Assembly: GCA_031835245.1 (NCBI GenBank)
Contig: JAVKOQ010000351.1
Location: forward strand, 1-52,750
Direction of reading: 5' to 3'
DNA from: Balamuthia mandrillaris
Taxonomy: Eukaryota; Discosea; Longamoebia; Balamuthiidae
Length of the DNA: 52,750 nt
Part shown: one piece after another, positions 1 to 11,987 of the stretch
Layout: every line of letters begins with the position of its first letter
How positions within the stretch are numbered: the first letter of the stretch is position 1
Translations under genes and position numbers: made by a program
Notes under the pieces: generated by a model
What the model saw: the letters and a program-made list of their open reading frames with translations, nothing else
What the model was told of the DNA's origin: nothing
Databases searched by the model: none

Positions 1-74
1 CCAGATACCAACTCGATGGGCATAGGGAAAAGACCTTTAATAAAATGAAAGAAAAAGATATATACAAGGAGAGA

Positions 75-108
75 TAGGGATAGGTATTATGGGAGAGTGG
101 TATAACAG
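75..108 (+). repeat. 34-bp direct repeat, copy 1
   Basis: Begins TAGGGATAGGTATTATGG. It matches the segment at 1973-2006 in the same orientation with two mismatches. The copies lie 1.9 kb apart and bracket the gene-poor relic-bearing region. Confidence 0.85.
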
Positions 109-559
109 AAGGAAGAATTTATATTTTGTTTTTAAGTTGTTGTTTTGATTTAATTTTTGTTTGTTTTTGTAAGGTTTTGTTTTTTTATGTTGTGAAACAT
201 TTTTTTTCCTTGTATATTCATTCAATATTAATGAAACACCTTTTAAACAATCATTTATTCATTATTTATCTATCTGTCAATCCTTTTATCTGTTTGTTAA
301 TCAGTTTTATAAATATTTTCTATTATTTTTAAAATACCAAAGTATGTATATAATTAATTACTCTGTTATAAATCATTTTTACTCTTTGTAAATAAGCTCA
401 TTGGATAGAGCATTTTGAGTTCTACAAGAACCTTTTTTATTTTTTCAAATAAAAGCATTGTATTCCTTTTTTTAATTAATAAACATTAATTTTCCCTTTT
501 TTCAATCATTTTGACTTAAAGAATGTTGAAATTTTTTCTAAGTCTGAAATTTTTGCTTT

Positions 560-593
560 GGAACCAGGGAACCAAGGAGGTTCCTTTGGTTCC
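560..593. repeat. Stem-loop, GGAACC/GGTTCC arms
   Basis: The left arm GGAACCAGGGAACC and the right arm GGTTCCTTTGGTTCC are near-complementary around a 5-nt spacer. Each arm itself holds the GGAACC or GGTTCC hexamer twice. Function is unknown; it may be a decayed element terminus. Confidence 0.6.
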
Positions 594-734
594 GTATTTT
601 CGCACCTCAATAACTGTGTTACATCTTAATAAAACACAAAACTGTTTGTTGTGGCAAATACTTTAAGTATTACTCTTCCTTTGGATGTATTTATGTTTAG
701 GATACACCTCATACCTGTCTGGCAAAGGGTAGCC

Positions 735-1720
735 TTAAAACAAGGCTGATTCTCCAACCCAGATGCACAATGGATCAAAGTTGACTTGTGGATTTTGAGT
801 AGAAAGTATCAATAACCAAGGTCGAATTTTGAGGAGGAAGAGTTCAAAGAAGGAGTGTAATTCAGTAGGAAGAGGTACTTGATCTGTTTTTTTCATCCTC
901 TTTTCCTTGCCTACTGATGCATAAAAACTTATGATCTTGCTTCCATCTTCATTATTGCTTTCTTCATAGAACAATTTATCTCAACAAAACCCTCTAACTA
1001 CTTCTCTTCTAACACCTTGCATTAAGCCTGTTGTCATGTTGATGCGACAGCATTGAACTTGCCATGCTGCCTTGTTGAATATCTTCTTCTTCTTCTTTTT
1101 CATCATCATCATCTTCTTCTTTTTTTTCTTCTTCTTCTTCTTCTTCTTCTTCTGTTTCTTTATTTTTTTCTTTGGTCCTATCATTGATGGACCCAAAATA
1201 TGTTTGCACAATCTTATTTCATCTTCGCAAATTCCATTCGCCAAAAGCAAGACATTCTTGAGATACAAAGAATTGACCAGAAGATGTCATCTCACTTTCA
1301 TTGTAGATCATGGAAGTATGTGTTCGTAGTTGCATCTTTGCATCCTGAGCAGATTCATGCAAGAATCTTTGAGCTGCATTGATAGAAAGAAGATGCTTAG
1401 ACATGGTCTCAAAAGTCAACAACCAACGTAACATCTTTGATAGATAAAGCAGATGATTGCGAACTGTACTAGGACTGCTGTACTGTAGTTGACAGAAGTG
1501 ATGAAATGCTTGAAAGCGTGTTTGATCAAATAACATCATTACTGAGAGCTCAAATAGCTCAACTGTCTTATTATCTTTATCATCTTTTTTTTTCTTCTTC
1601 TTCTCTTCTTCTTCCTCTTCTTTCTCCTCTTCTTCTTGCTCCTCTTTTTTCTTTTTTTCTTCTTTTTCCTTATGATTGCTCTCACACAATTTCACAAATC
1701 GAAAGAAGATGCCCAGAGTA
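735..1720 (-). mobile_element. Decayed tyrosine-recombinase-like relic (tentative)
   Basis: On the minus strand, separate open frames carry protein-like segments. An N-terminal acidic/lysine low-complexity block (about 1590-1680) is followed by a helical stretch with SPSTVRNHLLYLSKMLRWLL, which resembles the SAM-like core-binding domain of tyrosine recombinases. Nearer 735-1050 come a TGLMQGVRREVV-like segment and PLPTELHSFFELFLLKI, which recall catalytic-domain pieces of Crypton-like recombinases. It is broken, with its parts in several frames and long TTC/TTTC runs inside. The family call is inference from motif shape only; a low-complexity host gene remnant is possible. Confidence 0.25.
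1083..1165. repeat. TTC/CTT-rich low-complexity tract
   Basis: Imperfect TTC and TCA triplet runs inside the relic region. A second tract with the same composition lies at about 1588-1665. Confidence 0.8.
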
Positions 1721-1972
1721 GAATGTAAGTCTCTTGCTGTTTGAGTTATGCTTTTTGTTGCAATTCTTTGCTGGGCCTCATTTTTTTCTTTTGTTGTGAT
1801 GTCTAATTGTGAAGCATCTTGTCATCTTCTCTTTTTATCTTTCTCTTCCTTTATCAATTGTCGTATTTCTGGTATTTGCTTTTTGAGTTGCTTCCAATTA
1901 ATACCATAAAAATGTTCGTGATGTCCCCTTTTTGTTTTCTAGTCAACAATCAGAAGTTCTCATAATAGCTCA

Positions 1973-2006
1973 TAGGGATAGGTATTATGGAAGAGTGGCA
2001 TAACAG
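1973..2006 (+). repeat. 34-bp direct repeat, copy 2
   Basis: Second copy of the repeat at 75-108, with two substitutions over 34 bp. It lies just beyond the 3' end of the Crinkler-type gene, next to the inverted repeat at 2027-2126. Confidence 0.85.
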
Positions 2007-2026
2007 TTGGATTCAACCAACACAAA

Positions 2027-2126
2027 GTTCCACAAGAGAGAAATATGTGAACTCACAAGCAGCTGACATGGGCTAGGTGCTGATGAATGGGATGTGCAAA
2101 TCACTTTCACATATTTCTCTTGGAAC
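2027..2126. repeat. Inverted repeat (hairpin) in the 3' flank of the Crinkler-type gene
   Basis: The left arm at 2027-2051 (starts GTTCCACAAGAGAG) is complementary to 2106-2126 (ends TTCTCTTGGAAC), with one 4-nt bulge and a spacer of about 54 nt. It ends about 14 bp from the stop codon at 2140-2142, so it should be transcribed in the 3' UTR. It could be a MITE-like foldback, a 3'-end processing hairpin or a small-RNA precursor. Confidence 0.65.
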
Positions 2127-2139
2127 AACAAAAAGGTTT

Positions 2140-4761
2140 TCATACTTTGGGAGAAAAAAAATGAGAAAAACGTGGGTTTGAAAGGGAAGGGGGACCAACC
2201 TTTGGCTTAGGGTTGCTGGCTTCTTCTTTTATCAATTGTTCACGTGGTGCTGCTGTCACATATAAAAACTGGACATCCAAACCTTCACTTGTTACCTCCA
2301 ACTTCCCATTCCTGTAAATGTCACCTTTGCATTCTAGCCCTGTGATACCCTCAATGAGAGCTTTCACCAAGGAAGGATTTTTCCCCCTAGGTGCAAATGT
2401 CTTTGCAAGTTTTCCACTATTGTTGCTAGCTTTGTCATGCTTGCGAACACTGTTGATTGAACACTGGATGAAGATAACGCGGTGTGTTGTTTTGTCTTGG
2501 CTGATCAACGGCTCGTGAATGATCAGATCCCAGCCAGCAAAATTGGAAGCCAAAGGGATGTAGAAGCAGGGGTAACGTGTGACATTAGTGGGGATATCAT
2601 TTGCACGGAAAAACTTGCGCAGCTGAATTGCTGGAAGTCTGAGTGTAATTGGATCGCCAGAGATGTTTCCCAGGGTGTAAGCAGGCAGGTTGGAGAGGTC
2701 ATCATATAACTGCCTCTCCACCCACTTCTCCAACAGGAGGCCCTGCTCGGCCGCAGGCTTGGTCCTTGAGATTGGGGTCTGTGGCACTTTCTTGTAGTAG
2801 TAGGAGAGAAGTGCACGTTCTGCGGGAAGGCTGGTACACCGGTAGCGATGCTGCTCTTGGTCGTAGATGATCAGACCTGTGTCATGGAGGAGCATGCTCT
2901 CTGGTGATGGCTCCTGGTTAGCAGCATACTGTGGCGAGAATATGATCTCCATGAATGCTAGGAATTCATCCAACCTCCCCTTGTGTTTGTCCACAAACTT
3001 GTTTACCTCGGCCGCTAGGGCTTTCTCTCTTGGTCCCACCCACTCCAAGGGCATGCTGACAGTACCTGTTAGGTGGGCTTGTTGGAGGGATCCCATTTCT
3101 CGTGGCATACGCCCAGTGATCTCGGCCAAGAGGATCTTGTCGGATGTGTCCTTCTGCCAGGCGGGAGGAAGTTCGAAAACACCACCAGGAGCTATGGCCT
3201 TCTCAAAGATGGTCAGCGGGAAAGGCTGGATGCGTCGGAGCCACCTCTCAAGCCCAGGTTGCAAGTTGAACTCGAAGCGAGAATGCGCAGAACCTGAGAG
3301 GAGCGTAAAGGTTCTTGCTCCTTGCAACAATCCTGTAGAGATCATGTACTGCCGGAAGAATGGGCTTGATTCCTTGTGTTGCCACCAGATCTCATTGTGC
3401 TCATCCACTACGAAAACAACCGGTGCTTCGATGTACCCTTGCAGTTCTTGGAGAAGTGCAAAATGTACCAATAAGGCCTGCTCTATTGAGCGCACCCCAA
3501 CAAGAGCAAGTTCGAGCAGATTTTCACTGCCCCAATTGTTATCGGACTGGCACTTTATATTCCACGCCTTGAATGAATTGAATCTACAGAAGCGTTTCAG
3601 CACATACTGAGCTACTGCATTATCGTTGGGGAGGGAGGCCCATTCAGCGGTCTTTGGCTATGTTAACAACAATAACAACCACAAAAACATGCACAATTTT
3701 GTTTTTGAGTATAATGTAATGAGAACAATAGGAAGGATGGTATGTACCATATAAATGAGAATGGCACCGTTGATATATGCAACGCTTGCCAGCAGATAGG
3801 ACTCAGCTGTCTTGCCAACACCATTGGGACCTGATAGGATCATGCCGGCTTGAACATCGGTGTTAACCACGTCTTTTTGCCCCAGATGGACCACATCCGC
3901 AAACTCCTTTAGCAGTGCATAGCGCTGAGGGGTGAGGATGAAACTCTGCAGCTTGTGGGGCTGAAGCTCCTTTGGGAGTAGTTTAGCAGAGCCGCTCAAG
4001 TCTGGGAGTTCTATTGTTTCGCCTATCTTGCGCTCCAGTGCTTTGATATTGTGAAGATAATCCCACCTTGAGTCGCTTGGATCAGGGAGAGCGGGGTCAT
4101 GTTCCTTCTGCGGAAGAATGGCTGGAGATAATTTTGAATGAACGAAAAAGAGCAATTGGTTGAGAGATTAACAAAAACTCATAGATACTTTGTTGTTGTT
4201 GTTTCAACAGAACGAACCTTTGACATAAGAGGCTTGTACTGCTTGCAGGTCGTAGTAAATTGAGAAACCCATTTCTGGGCAAAGGGCACGGTAATCCTCT
4301 TTGGCAAAGTTGGCAAGGTCGCCACCAGTGAGGTTGTGGAAGTGCTTAGCATACAAGCAGAATCTTCCTTCTCTAAACCAATTTTGAACCTCTTCCACTG
4401 TCCAGTCTCTAAGGGGCTTTGGGGCTGACAATGAAAGAAACTTTCGTGTTAATGAAGAAAAAAAAAATAGGAATAACACAATGAAAAGCGAATGAACAGT
4501 GAGTGGCTACCTTGAGGAGAGGCATTGGTGGGTTCGTCTGTGCTAGCGACTTTTTGCAGCGGCACGGTGCTCGAGGATAAAAATCGGCGACAATGTAGGG
4601 AGGGCAATTGCCGTGTGTAGCGAGGGGGCGTTGTGCCAAGAAAGGACGCTCTTCCTGCTCGTAGCTTGTTGGGTTAGGGCGTTCATGTACCAAATTTCCA
4701 AGGGCCTGGGAGAAAAAAATCTGTACCTTTGTTGTAGGTGACAACGGCGGGGTTGAGGCAC
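2140..4761 (-). CDS. Crinkler-type protein: SAM-like domain, P-loop NTPase, PD-(D/E)XK-like domain
   Basis: Looks whole. Exons seen are about 4511-4650, 4218-4424, 3748-4121 and 2140-3657, with clean GT-AG introns at 4425-4510, 4122-4217 and 3658-3747. The first exon and the start at 4761 are inferred. In order: a basic, Ser/Arg-rich N-terminus (possibly a targeting peptide); a SAM-like segment (LRDWTVEEVQNWFREG); an NTPase with Walker A GPNGVGKT, YLLASVAYINGA after it and Walker B VVFVVDEHNEIW; and a C-terminal segment with GWDLIIHEP and FIQCSINSVRKHD, as in the nuclease-like domain of Crinkler (CR) proteins. CR effectors are known from oomycetes, chytrids and other eukaryotes, where many act in the host nucleus. 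In a free-living amoeba an intracellular conflict or defence role is inference only. A hairpin lies in its 3' flank. Confidence 0.72.
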
Positions 4762-5439
4762 TAGGATCGGCGGGCCGCGGGTGGTAGCAAAGATTTACGC
4801 CCTGGCAATACGGAAGAGGAGCCCAACATTTCTTGGAACCGTTTCATGACGGTTTGTTGTGTGGCCTGTTAAATCGCCCCCGCTTGTGGCCTAGTCTCTT
4901 CTCTCCTTGCTTTCTTCCTTCAAAGTCTCTTCTCTCCTCTCCGCTGACGTATGCTAGGATGGGCAGCAAAAAAGTTCCGCTTCCCCTCCCCGCTACTTTC
5001 CGGGGAAGTAGTAAGCGGAAAGTAGCGGGAAAAATTAGTGTCGACAAGTACACCACTGTCAAACCAAACCATTGCGCGTTGGTCATGTATCCAAAAGCAT
5101 AGAGCCTATTCTCTTCCTCTTCCTCTTCCTCTTCCTCTTCCTCTTCCTCTTCCTCTTCCTCTTCCTCTTCCTCTTCCTCTTCCTCTTCCTCTTCCTTTCT
5201 CTCTTCCTCTTCCTCTTCCTCTTCCTCTTCCTCTTCCTCTTCCTCTTCCTCTTCCTCTTCCTCTTCCTCTTCCTCTTTTCCAGCTCCTTCTTCGGTCCTC
5301 TTGTTGTTGTGGTCTCTCTTCTCGAACTGGGTTTTTTTTTCTTCTCATCCTGCCAAACCGCCACGAAGCAAATCCGCCCCGTTCGCGACGGCTCTCCTTA
5401 CTCCCGTCCACCGCTCCTCCTTCTTCTCCTCGACCTGCT
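4762..5439. promoter_or_regulatory. Intergenic region with TGTCGACA palindrome and hexanucleotide repeat
   Basis: This separates the minus-strand Crinkler-type gene from the plus-strand GT8 relic. TGTCGACA at 5039-5046 is a copy of the motif found upstream of many genes in this window. A short inverted repeat, CCCGCTACTTTCC / GGAAAGTAGCGGG, lies at 4998-5030. The (CCTCTT)n tract occupies 5111-5278. Confidence 0.5.
5111..5278. repeat. (CCTCTT)n hexanucleotide repeat
   Basis: About 28 near-perfect units, interrupted once near 5195. It gives long artificial Leu/Phe, Leu/Pro and Arg/Lys open frames in several phases that should not be read as genes. Confidence 0.95.
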
Positions 5440-6180
5440 TATGCTTCTTCCAAAACATGTGAAACGACTACACCAACGCGAACCTCGCCCAACTCACCAA
5501 TACCACCTTTCCACAAGGAGCACCAAGAGCAACACAACGGAAGAACCAACAGACCTCCTGTCCGTCGCACAGAACAAGAGGAACGCCCCGGAAGCCTTCC
5601 CTGAGGTGGAGTTCCAGGACCTTCACAAGATGATGGCCCTCACCGAGTACCGACGCTTCCTCTGGAGCAACTCGGAACTCTTTTGCTGTCAGCAGGCCTA
5701 CCCAAGCACGGGAGAAGGCAAGGTGAGATGGGTGATGGCCATCATCAACGATGCCTACGTCATCCCAGCCGTGGCTTTGGCCCACTCCCTCCGCAAGTTC
5801 TCCTGCTTGACCGACAAGACTGGTTGGAAGGTGCTGGAACGATCTCCCTTGGATTGCCACCATGCGCTCCCACGTGTAGAACCTCACAGAGTATGACCGA
5901 TTGGTCTACCTTTGCACGGCAAGCACGAGTTGAAAACAACCCGGGCCTGTTGGTGCTGTGCCACCCTCGAGCCAGATCACGAGCGGCATTTTTCACAAAC
6001 TCGGACAAGAACACACAAGAACACACTTGTTTCCTTCCCTTTCATTAAATTATGTTTGGCTCCCGTCTTTCTCTTTGTTTCTGTCTAGGTTCCAACAAGC
6101 TGCTGCCGCAGCCAAAAAAGCCCCGACAGAGACAAATGATCCGCAGGACAATAAGTATCAAATGTTAGGCAACATTTTTA
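5440..6180 (+). pseudogene. Decayed glycogenin-like glycosyltransferase (GT8) gene
   Basis: The stretch at about 5720-5815 encodes VRWVMAIINDAYVIPAVALA followed by HSLRKFSCL. This matches the N-terminal strand and 'HSLR' helix of GT8 (glycogenin/galactinol-synthase-like) enzymes. It runs at once into TDKTGWKVLE, a segment that normally lies some 30 residues later, so an internal stretch seems lost. The next conserved block, LTEYDRLVYL (about 5882-5912), is in another frame, and the DAD metal motif that should follow is replaced by CTAS and a stop. A segment at 6091-6180 (FQQAAAAAKKAPTETNDPQ) may be the old 3' exon. The catalytic core is missing, so I call it a pseudogene. Confidence 0.6.
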
Positions 6181-6278
6181 TTTCACATGTTTATTTGCAG
6201 CATGGGCATCCATCCGATTCCACCCACCCACCGCGCTTTTGCCACAACATGCTCATTGGCTAGCGCCACCTGTATTTA

Positions 6279-7341
6279 TCACTGTGAAGAAAGACCAAAC
6301 TTAATGCGAGGAAAAGTCTGTTTCAGCTGTTTACGGTCAATAGCTGAAATAGATTTTGGCAAAAGTACAGAAGAAAGGTTGCGACAGCGCCTGCACAGCC
6401 CATACAAAGGCTTGGCTGTCACATGAATGCACTTCCGCAGGTCCAGGCTTTCAAGCAAAGGCTCAAAGGAAGAGCTACCAATGAACCGAATACCTTTGTC
6501 TGTCACTTTAGGGCAGGAATACAAGCTCAACTTTCGGAGGTGCTTTCCAAACAAATGTGCAATTACTTGCACAGAGTCATCACCAATCTGGCTGCAGTTA
6601 GTCAAGCTGAGCTTCTGTAGACGTGGTGGTTCACTTTGATGATAGAAGGGCCGCATGCAGGCAACAAACTCAACGTCGCTGATCTTGCTATTGTTCAACC
6701 CAAAGACCTCCAAGTTGGTGCATATCAAGCCTTTAAATCGCTGCTCCTCTGCTGTCCCTGAAATAAGGGTTGATAGTTCTTCTTCCTGCTCCTCTTCCTT
6801 TGTTTCTTGGTTACCATCCTTGTCCCCTTCAACGTTAGCAGTGGTTGTTTTGTTGGCTGCTCTCCGCTGAAGCATGCGTTCCATGCGATTGAGGATGCGA
6901 ATCTTGGCTCTCTCTTCCTCATAAACAGTTGAGACGAATAGCTGCAATGAATAGAGATGTGCGAGTGATTCAGAGATGATGGCCAACGCATTGTCAGAAA
7001 CATCTCTCAATACCAGTTTTTGCAGGTTTGGGCAACCTATTTTGTAAATGGTGACAGTTAGCTTGCATCTTACACGCAAAGACAAGAAGGTATGAGAACA
7101 GCCTTGTACCTTGTACCAGCACAAGGACCGACTCATCACTAAAACGGATCTCTTCGGTAGTGCAAAGAGACAAATACAATGAGGTGAGTTGAGGCATGTC
7201 CACAAAGCATGATAGTGCCCCTGGCGAGCTCACTGATATAGAGAGGTCTCTCAGGCTTTTGCATTCATTTACGAGACAGCGAAGGACGGACTCTTCAATG
7301 GGGATTGGCGCATTTGCCAGCCCTATGATTGAGAATGAAAT

Positions 7342-7383
<42 letters not shown>

Positions 7384-7702
7384 CAATGGCAGTACAACGT
7401 AGTTGAAAAGAAAGGAATGACACGTTATTCTCTTGATGCACTGGCAAAGGAAGATATATGTACCAAGAGTCTGAAGCTTAGAGCACACGCTGGCTATATG
7501 CAATAACGTGTCCGAAGGCAGACTACTGTTGTTGAAGTGGAGTGATCTTAGTGTAGATCCCGAGTTGTGTGAGGATAATGCGTTGAAACAAGTGCCTTGC
7601 ATTTTGATGGCCATGCCCAGCCTGATACTTTCCAAATGATTGCAGTTCTCTATCATTTTTCTGAATGCTTTGGTTTCTTTGAGTTAAAACAGAGAGAGAA
7701 AG

Positions 7703-7746
<44 letters not shown>

Positions 7747-8574
7747 CAGCAACAAAGTAGAGGCATACAAGCATCAGTAACAGTTGTGGCAGCATTTAAT
7801 GTAAGCGAACGCAAAGAGGAAGTCATTTGCGAGTTGGCAATAACTACTACAAAGTCGTCATTTAGTTCTGTTTTGAACTGGTCGAGTGATAACTCGGTCA
7901 GATGGTGACAATCCATTATCAGGCTTCGCAAGCCATCAGAAGGCATACACCCGGTTCTGTTCATGGACAGCCGCAACACCTTTGTTTTACAGAACTCCCG
8001 GTAAGCATACTTTGGTCAAAAGGAGGATGCGAAAGCAAAAGTACCGATAACTGAGGGCCTAAACGTTTGCTGATGAGTTGAAGAGCAGCAGCAGAGAGAC
8101 GAGAGGCGTAAGAGAGTTGCAAAGCGCGAAGATGAGGAAAGTGGTCCACAATAGCCTCTACTACAGAGTCAGTGAGGTCACAGCCGTTGAATATCTTCAG
8201 AAGAAGTATTGAAAACAAGGTTAGTAAACGACAAACAAGCAAACGGCTTGTGTTGTTGATGTTACCAGTTCTTCAAGATGGGGAACGGCTTTTGCTATCT
8301 GTGCAACGTTCTTCTCCGTGACGGTACGGCAACCAGAAAGGTCTAACGAAACTCCAAAAGAGCAAGACGCGCCCGCGTTGTACCGGCGGTCGGCCACCAC
8401 CAAAGCGATCATAGAAGAGAGGTCGTACTGCTGCACCAGATCACGCTCCAGCAGATGCGCAAATAAGCAGTTCCTCAGCTCAGGCGACAGCCTGGATAAT
8501 CGGCCTTCATCCGATACCAGTTGGAAGTTCTTGCCGAGGTACTCTACCAGCAGGTTCACCAACGAGGAACCCAT
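6279..8574 (-). CDS. Leucine-rich-repeat protein (AMN1/F-box-LRR-like)
   Basis: The start at 8574 (MGSSLVNLLVEYLGKNF) and the stop at 6279-6281 are clear. At least six exons encode a chain of cysteine-containing-type LRRs, for example LRKLSLYSCPKVTDKGIRFI, LQKLSLTNCSQIGDDSVQVI and LESLDLRKCIHVTAKPLYGL, the pattern of Skp2/FBXL/AMN1 proteins. The N-terminal 60 residues (LSRLSPELRNCLFAHLLERD) could be a weak F-box. An acidic spacer (QETKEEEQEEELST) interrupts the repeats. Two introns carry (GA)n on the plus strand, that is (CT)n in the transcript. The likely role is substrate recognition in an SCF-type ubiquitin ligase, or a plain protein-interaction scaffold. It is followed tandemly by another F-box gene upstream. 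Confidence 0.85.
7344..7382. repeat. (GA)n microsatellite in LRR-gene intron
   Basis: Dinucleotide repeat of about 19 units. It is (CT)n on the sense strand of the minus-strand host gene. Confidence 0.95.
7691..7741. repeat. (GA)n microsatellite in LRR-gene intron
   Basis: Second dinucleotide tract in the same gene, slightly interrupted by GAAAGAGC. It is (CT)n on the sense strand. Confidence 0.95.
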
Positions 8575-8694
8575 CTTTCACCAACGCTACTACGCACGCC
8601 GTCCTCCCCCTTTTTTCTTCCTTTCGTAGCGAAATGCTTTCCCAAATGGCCAAATGTTTGTTGGTTGTTACGCACACACAAGCAAACTCCCTCC

Positions 8695-8702
8695 TGTCGA
8701 CA
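8695..8702. promoter_or_regulatory. TGTCGACA palindrome upstream of LRR gene
   Basis: Perfect 8-bp palindrome 120 bp upstream of the start codon at 8574, in the gap after the stop of the upstream F-box gene (8707). Confidence 0.45.
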
Positions 8703-8706
8703 CGAT

Positions 8707-9712
8707 TTAGTGCACAAAAAGAAACCGCCACGCGAGCTCAACTCCCCTCCCCTCCTCCTCCTCCTGGTTGTTGAATTGGGGGTCCCTGAGAAGGAGGTAG
8801 GCCAAGGACCCTGCTGCACGTTCTTCTTTGATGAGACTGCACATTCTGGCTTTTTGGTGCGCTTTCATCGCCCACACCATTTGCGAGAGGGTCACTGAAC
8901 GACCTTTGTTGTTGTTGTTGTTGTCCATTAACGTCGCTTGAAGAGGGCAGCAACAGGTCTTGCTTGGTTTGTGGAAAAAAGGAACGACTTGTTTTGTTTG
9001 CCGTTGCAGCACGATGCTCCTTAGAAGTGGTGGTTGTAACGTTCGCTTATCAAAATCTTCTCTGCAGCATCACAATAGAGTTTCAACGTCACAGTATCAG
9101 CTGCAGAGTGAAAGCAGTGTACCCTTCTTCCGATTGGATCTGCACCGAGAACTCCAACTCCAAGTGACTGTGAGGCAGAACCAACATGGTACCGTCGTCC
9201 AAAGGGGGGCTGTCCTTTACCACACGAAACATGCCAAAGTATTTGGTGGTGCTGTCACCCCCCATAGTCGTTGTGAAAGGTATTTTGGTAGGCAACAAGG
9301 CCACTGCCGCTGGAGCCTCCTTCTCCTTGGGCCAACGCCAAGAAGTGGACAGAGCCTCGATTGCAGCGATTATCGTTTGCTCTCTCAGAGAGGTAATAGA
9401 CGCCACTGAAGCTGGTTACCCTCTCCACAAGAGCATCTCGTAGTTGGCCCACCGCCCGCTCTTCTTCATCTTCTCCTTGTTCTTCGTTATTGTTGTTGGA
9501 GGGAAAAGGCGAAGGAACGTTGTAGCGTAGGAGCAACGCTTCCCAAAGCTCCTTCTTCAAGGACATCTGACGAGCGGCCTTGCAGCTGCTTCCAAAACGG
9601 AGCAACGAAATCGGGTCTTGCAGAGGCACAATGGCCTGCTCCATCACCTCCACTGGCAAGTTCCAAATATCGTTGCCCTTACCTCCCGCCCCACACCATC
9701 TTCACCGCTCAT
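8707..9712 (-). CDS. F-box protein with apparent frame breaks
   Basis: The F-box is clear near 9540-9670 (NLPVEVMEQAIVPLQDPISL, then SLLRFGSSCKAARQ and LWEALLLRYN). It is followed by an acidic Asn-rich spacer and FSGVYYLSER. The frame then ends at 9255, but coding-like protein continues in the next frame (GGDSTTKYFGMFRVV, HLELEFSVQIQ) from the same place, exactly at a C6/G6 run (9258-9263). A GT-AG intron (donor GGGTACAC near 9120) joins in phase to a last exon ending at 8707 with a Gln/Asn-rich tail. The best ATG (9712) is also out of frame with the F-box. It is either a real pseudogene or carries indel errors. It probably acted as an SCF adaptor. Confidence 0.55.
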
Positions 9713-9874
9713 TGTTTCTTCTCTTTGTTCAGTTTCAGTGAATTATGAAAACCGTGCTTTATGAGATACAAAGTAAGAGCATGCCTTGTTTGTGGGTTAC
9801 CAAGTTGCCAAACAAACATAAAAGAAACAGACGCAAGGAAGGAAAATTCCTTTGGAGTGCACCATGTCGCTGGA

Positions 9875-11987
<2,113 letters not shown>

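Larger units (their letters stand above)
1..734. other. AT-rich gene-poor stretch
   Basis: No convincing gene is seen. The sequence is strongly AT-rich, with T runs and short open frames of low complexity that look non-coding. It holds the first copy of a 34-bp direct repeat (75-108), a tRNA-A-box-like stretch near 389-411, and a stem-loop at 560-593. Confidence 0.6.

Noticed and set aside
5072-5700. Long open frames of (Leu-Phe)n, (Leu-Pro)n or (Arg-Lys)n as a coding gene
   Set aside because: They are produced by the (CCTCTT)n repeat, which is open in several frames on both strands.
9186-9443. Plus-strand gene opposite the F-box gene
   Set aside because: No homology or splice pattern; antisense shadow of the F-box C-terminal region.
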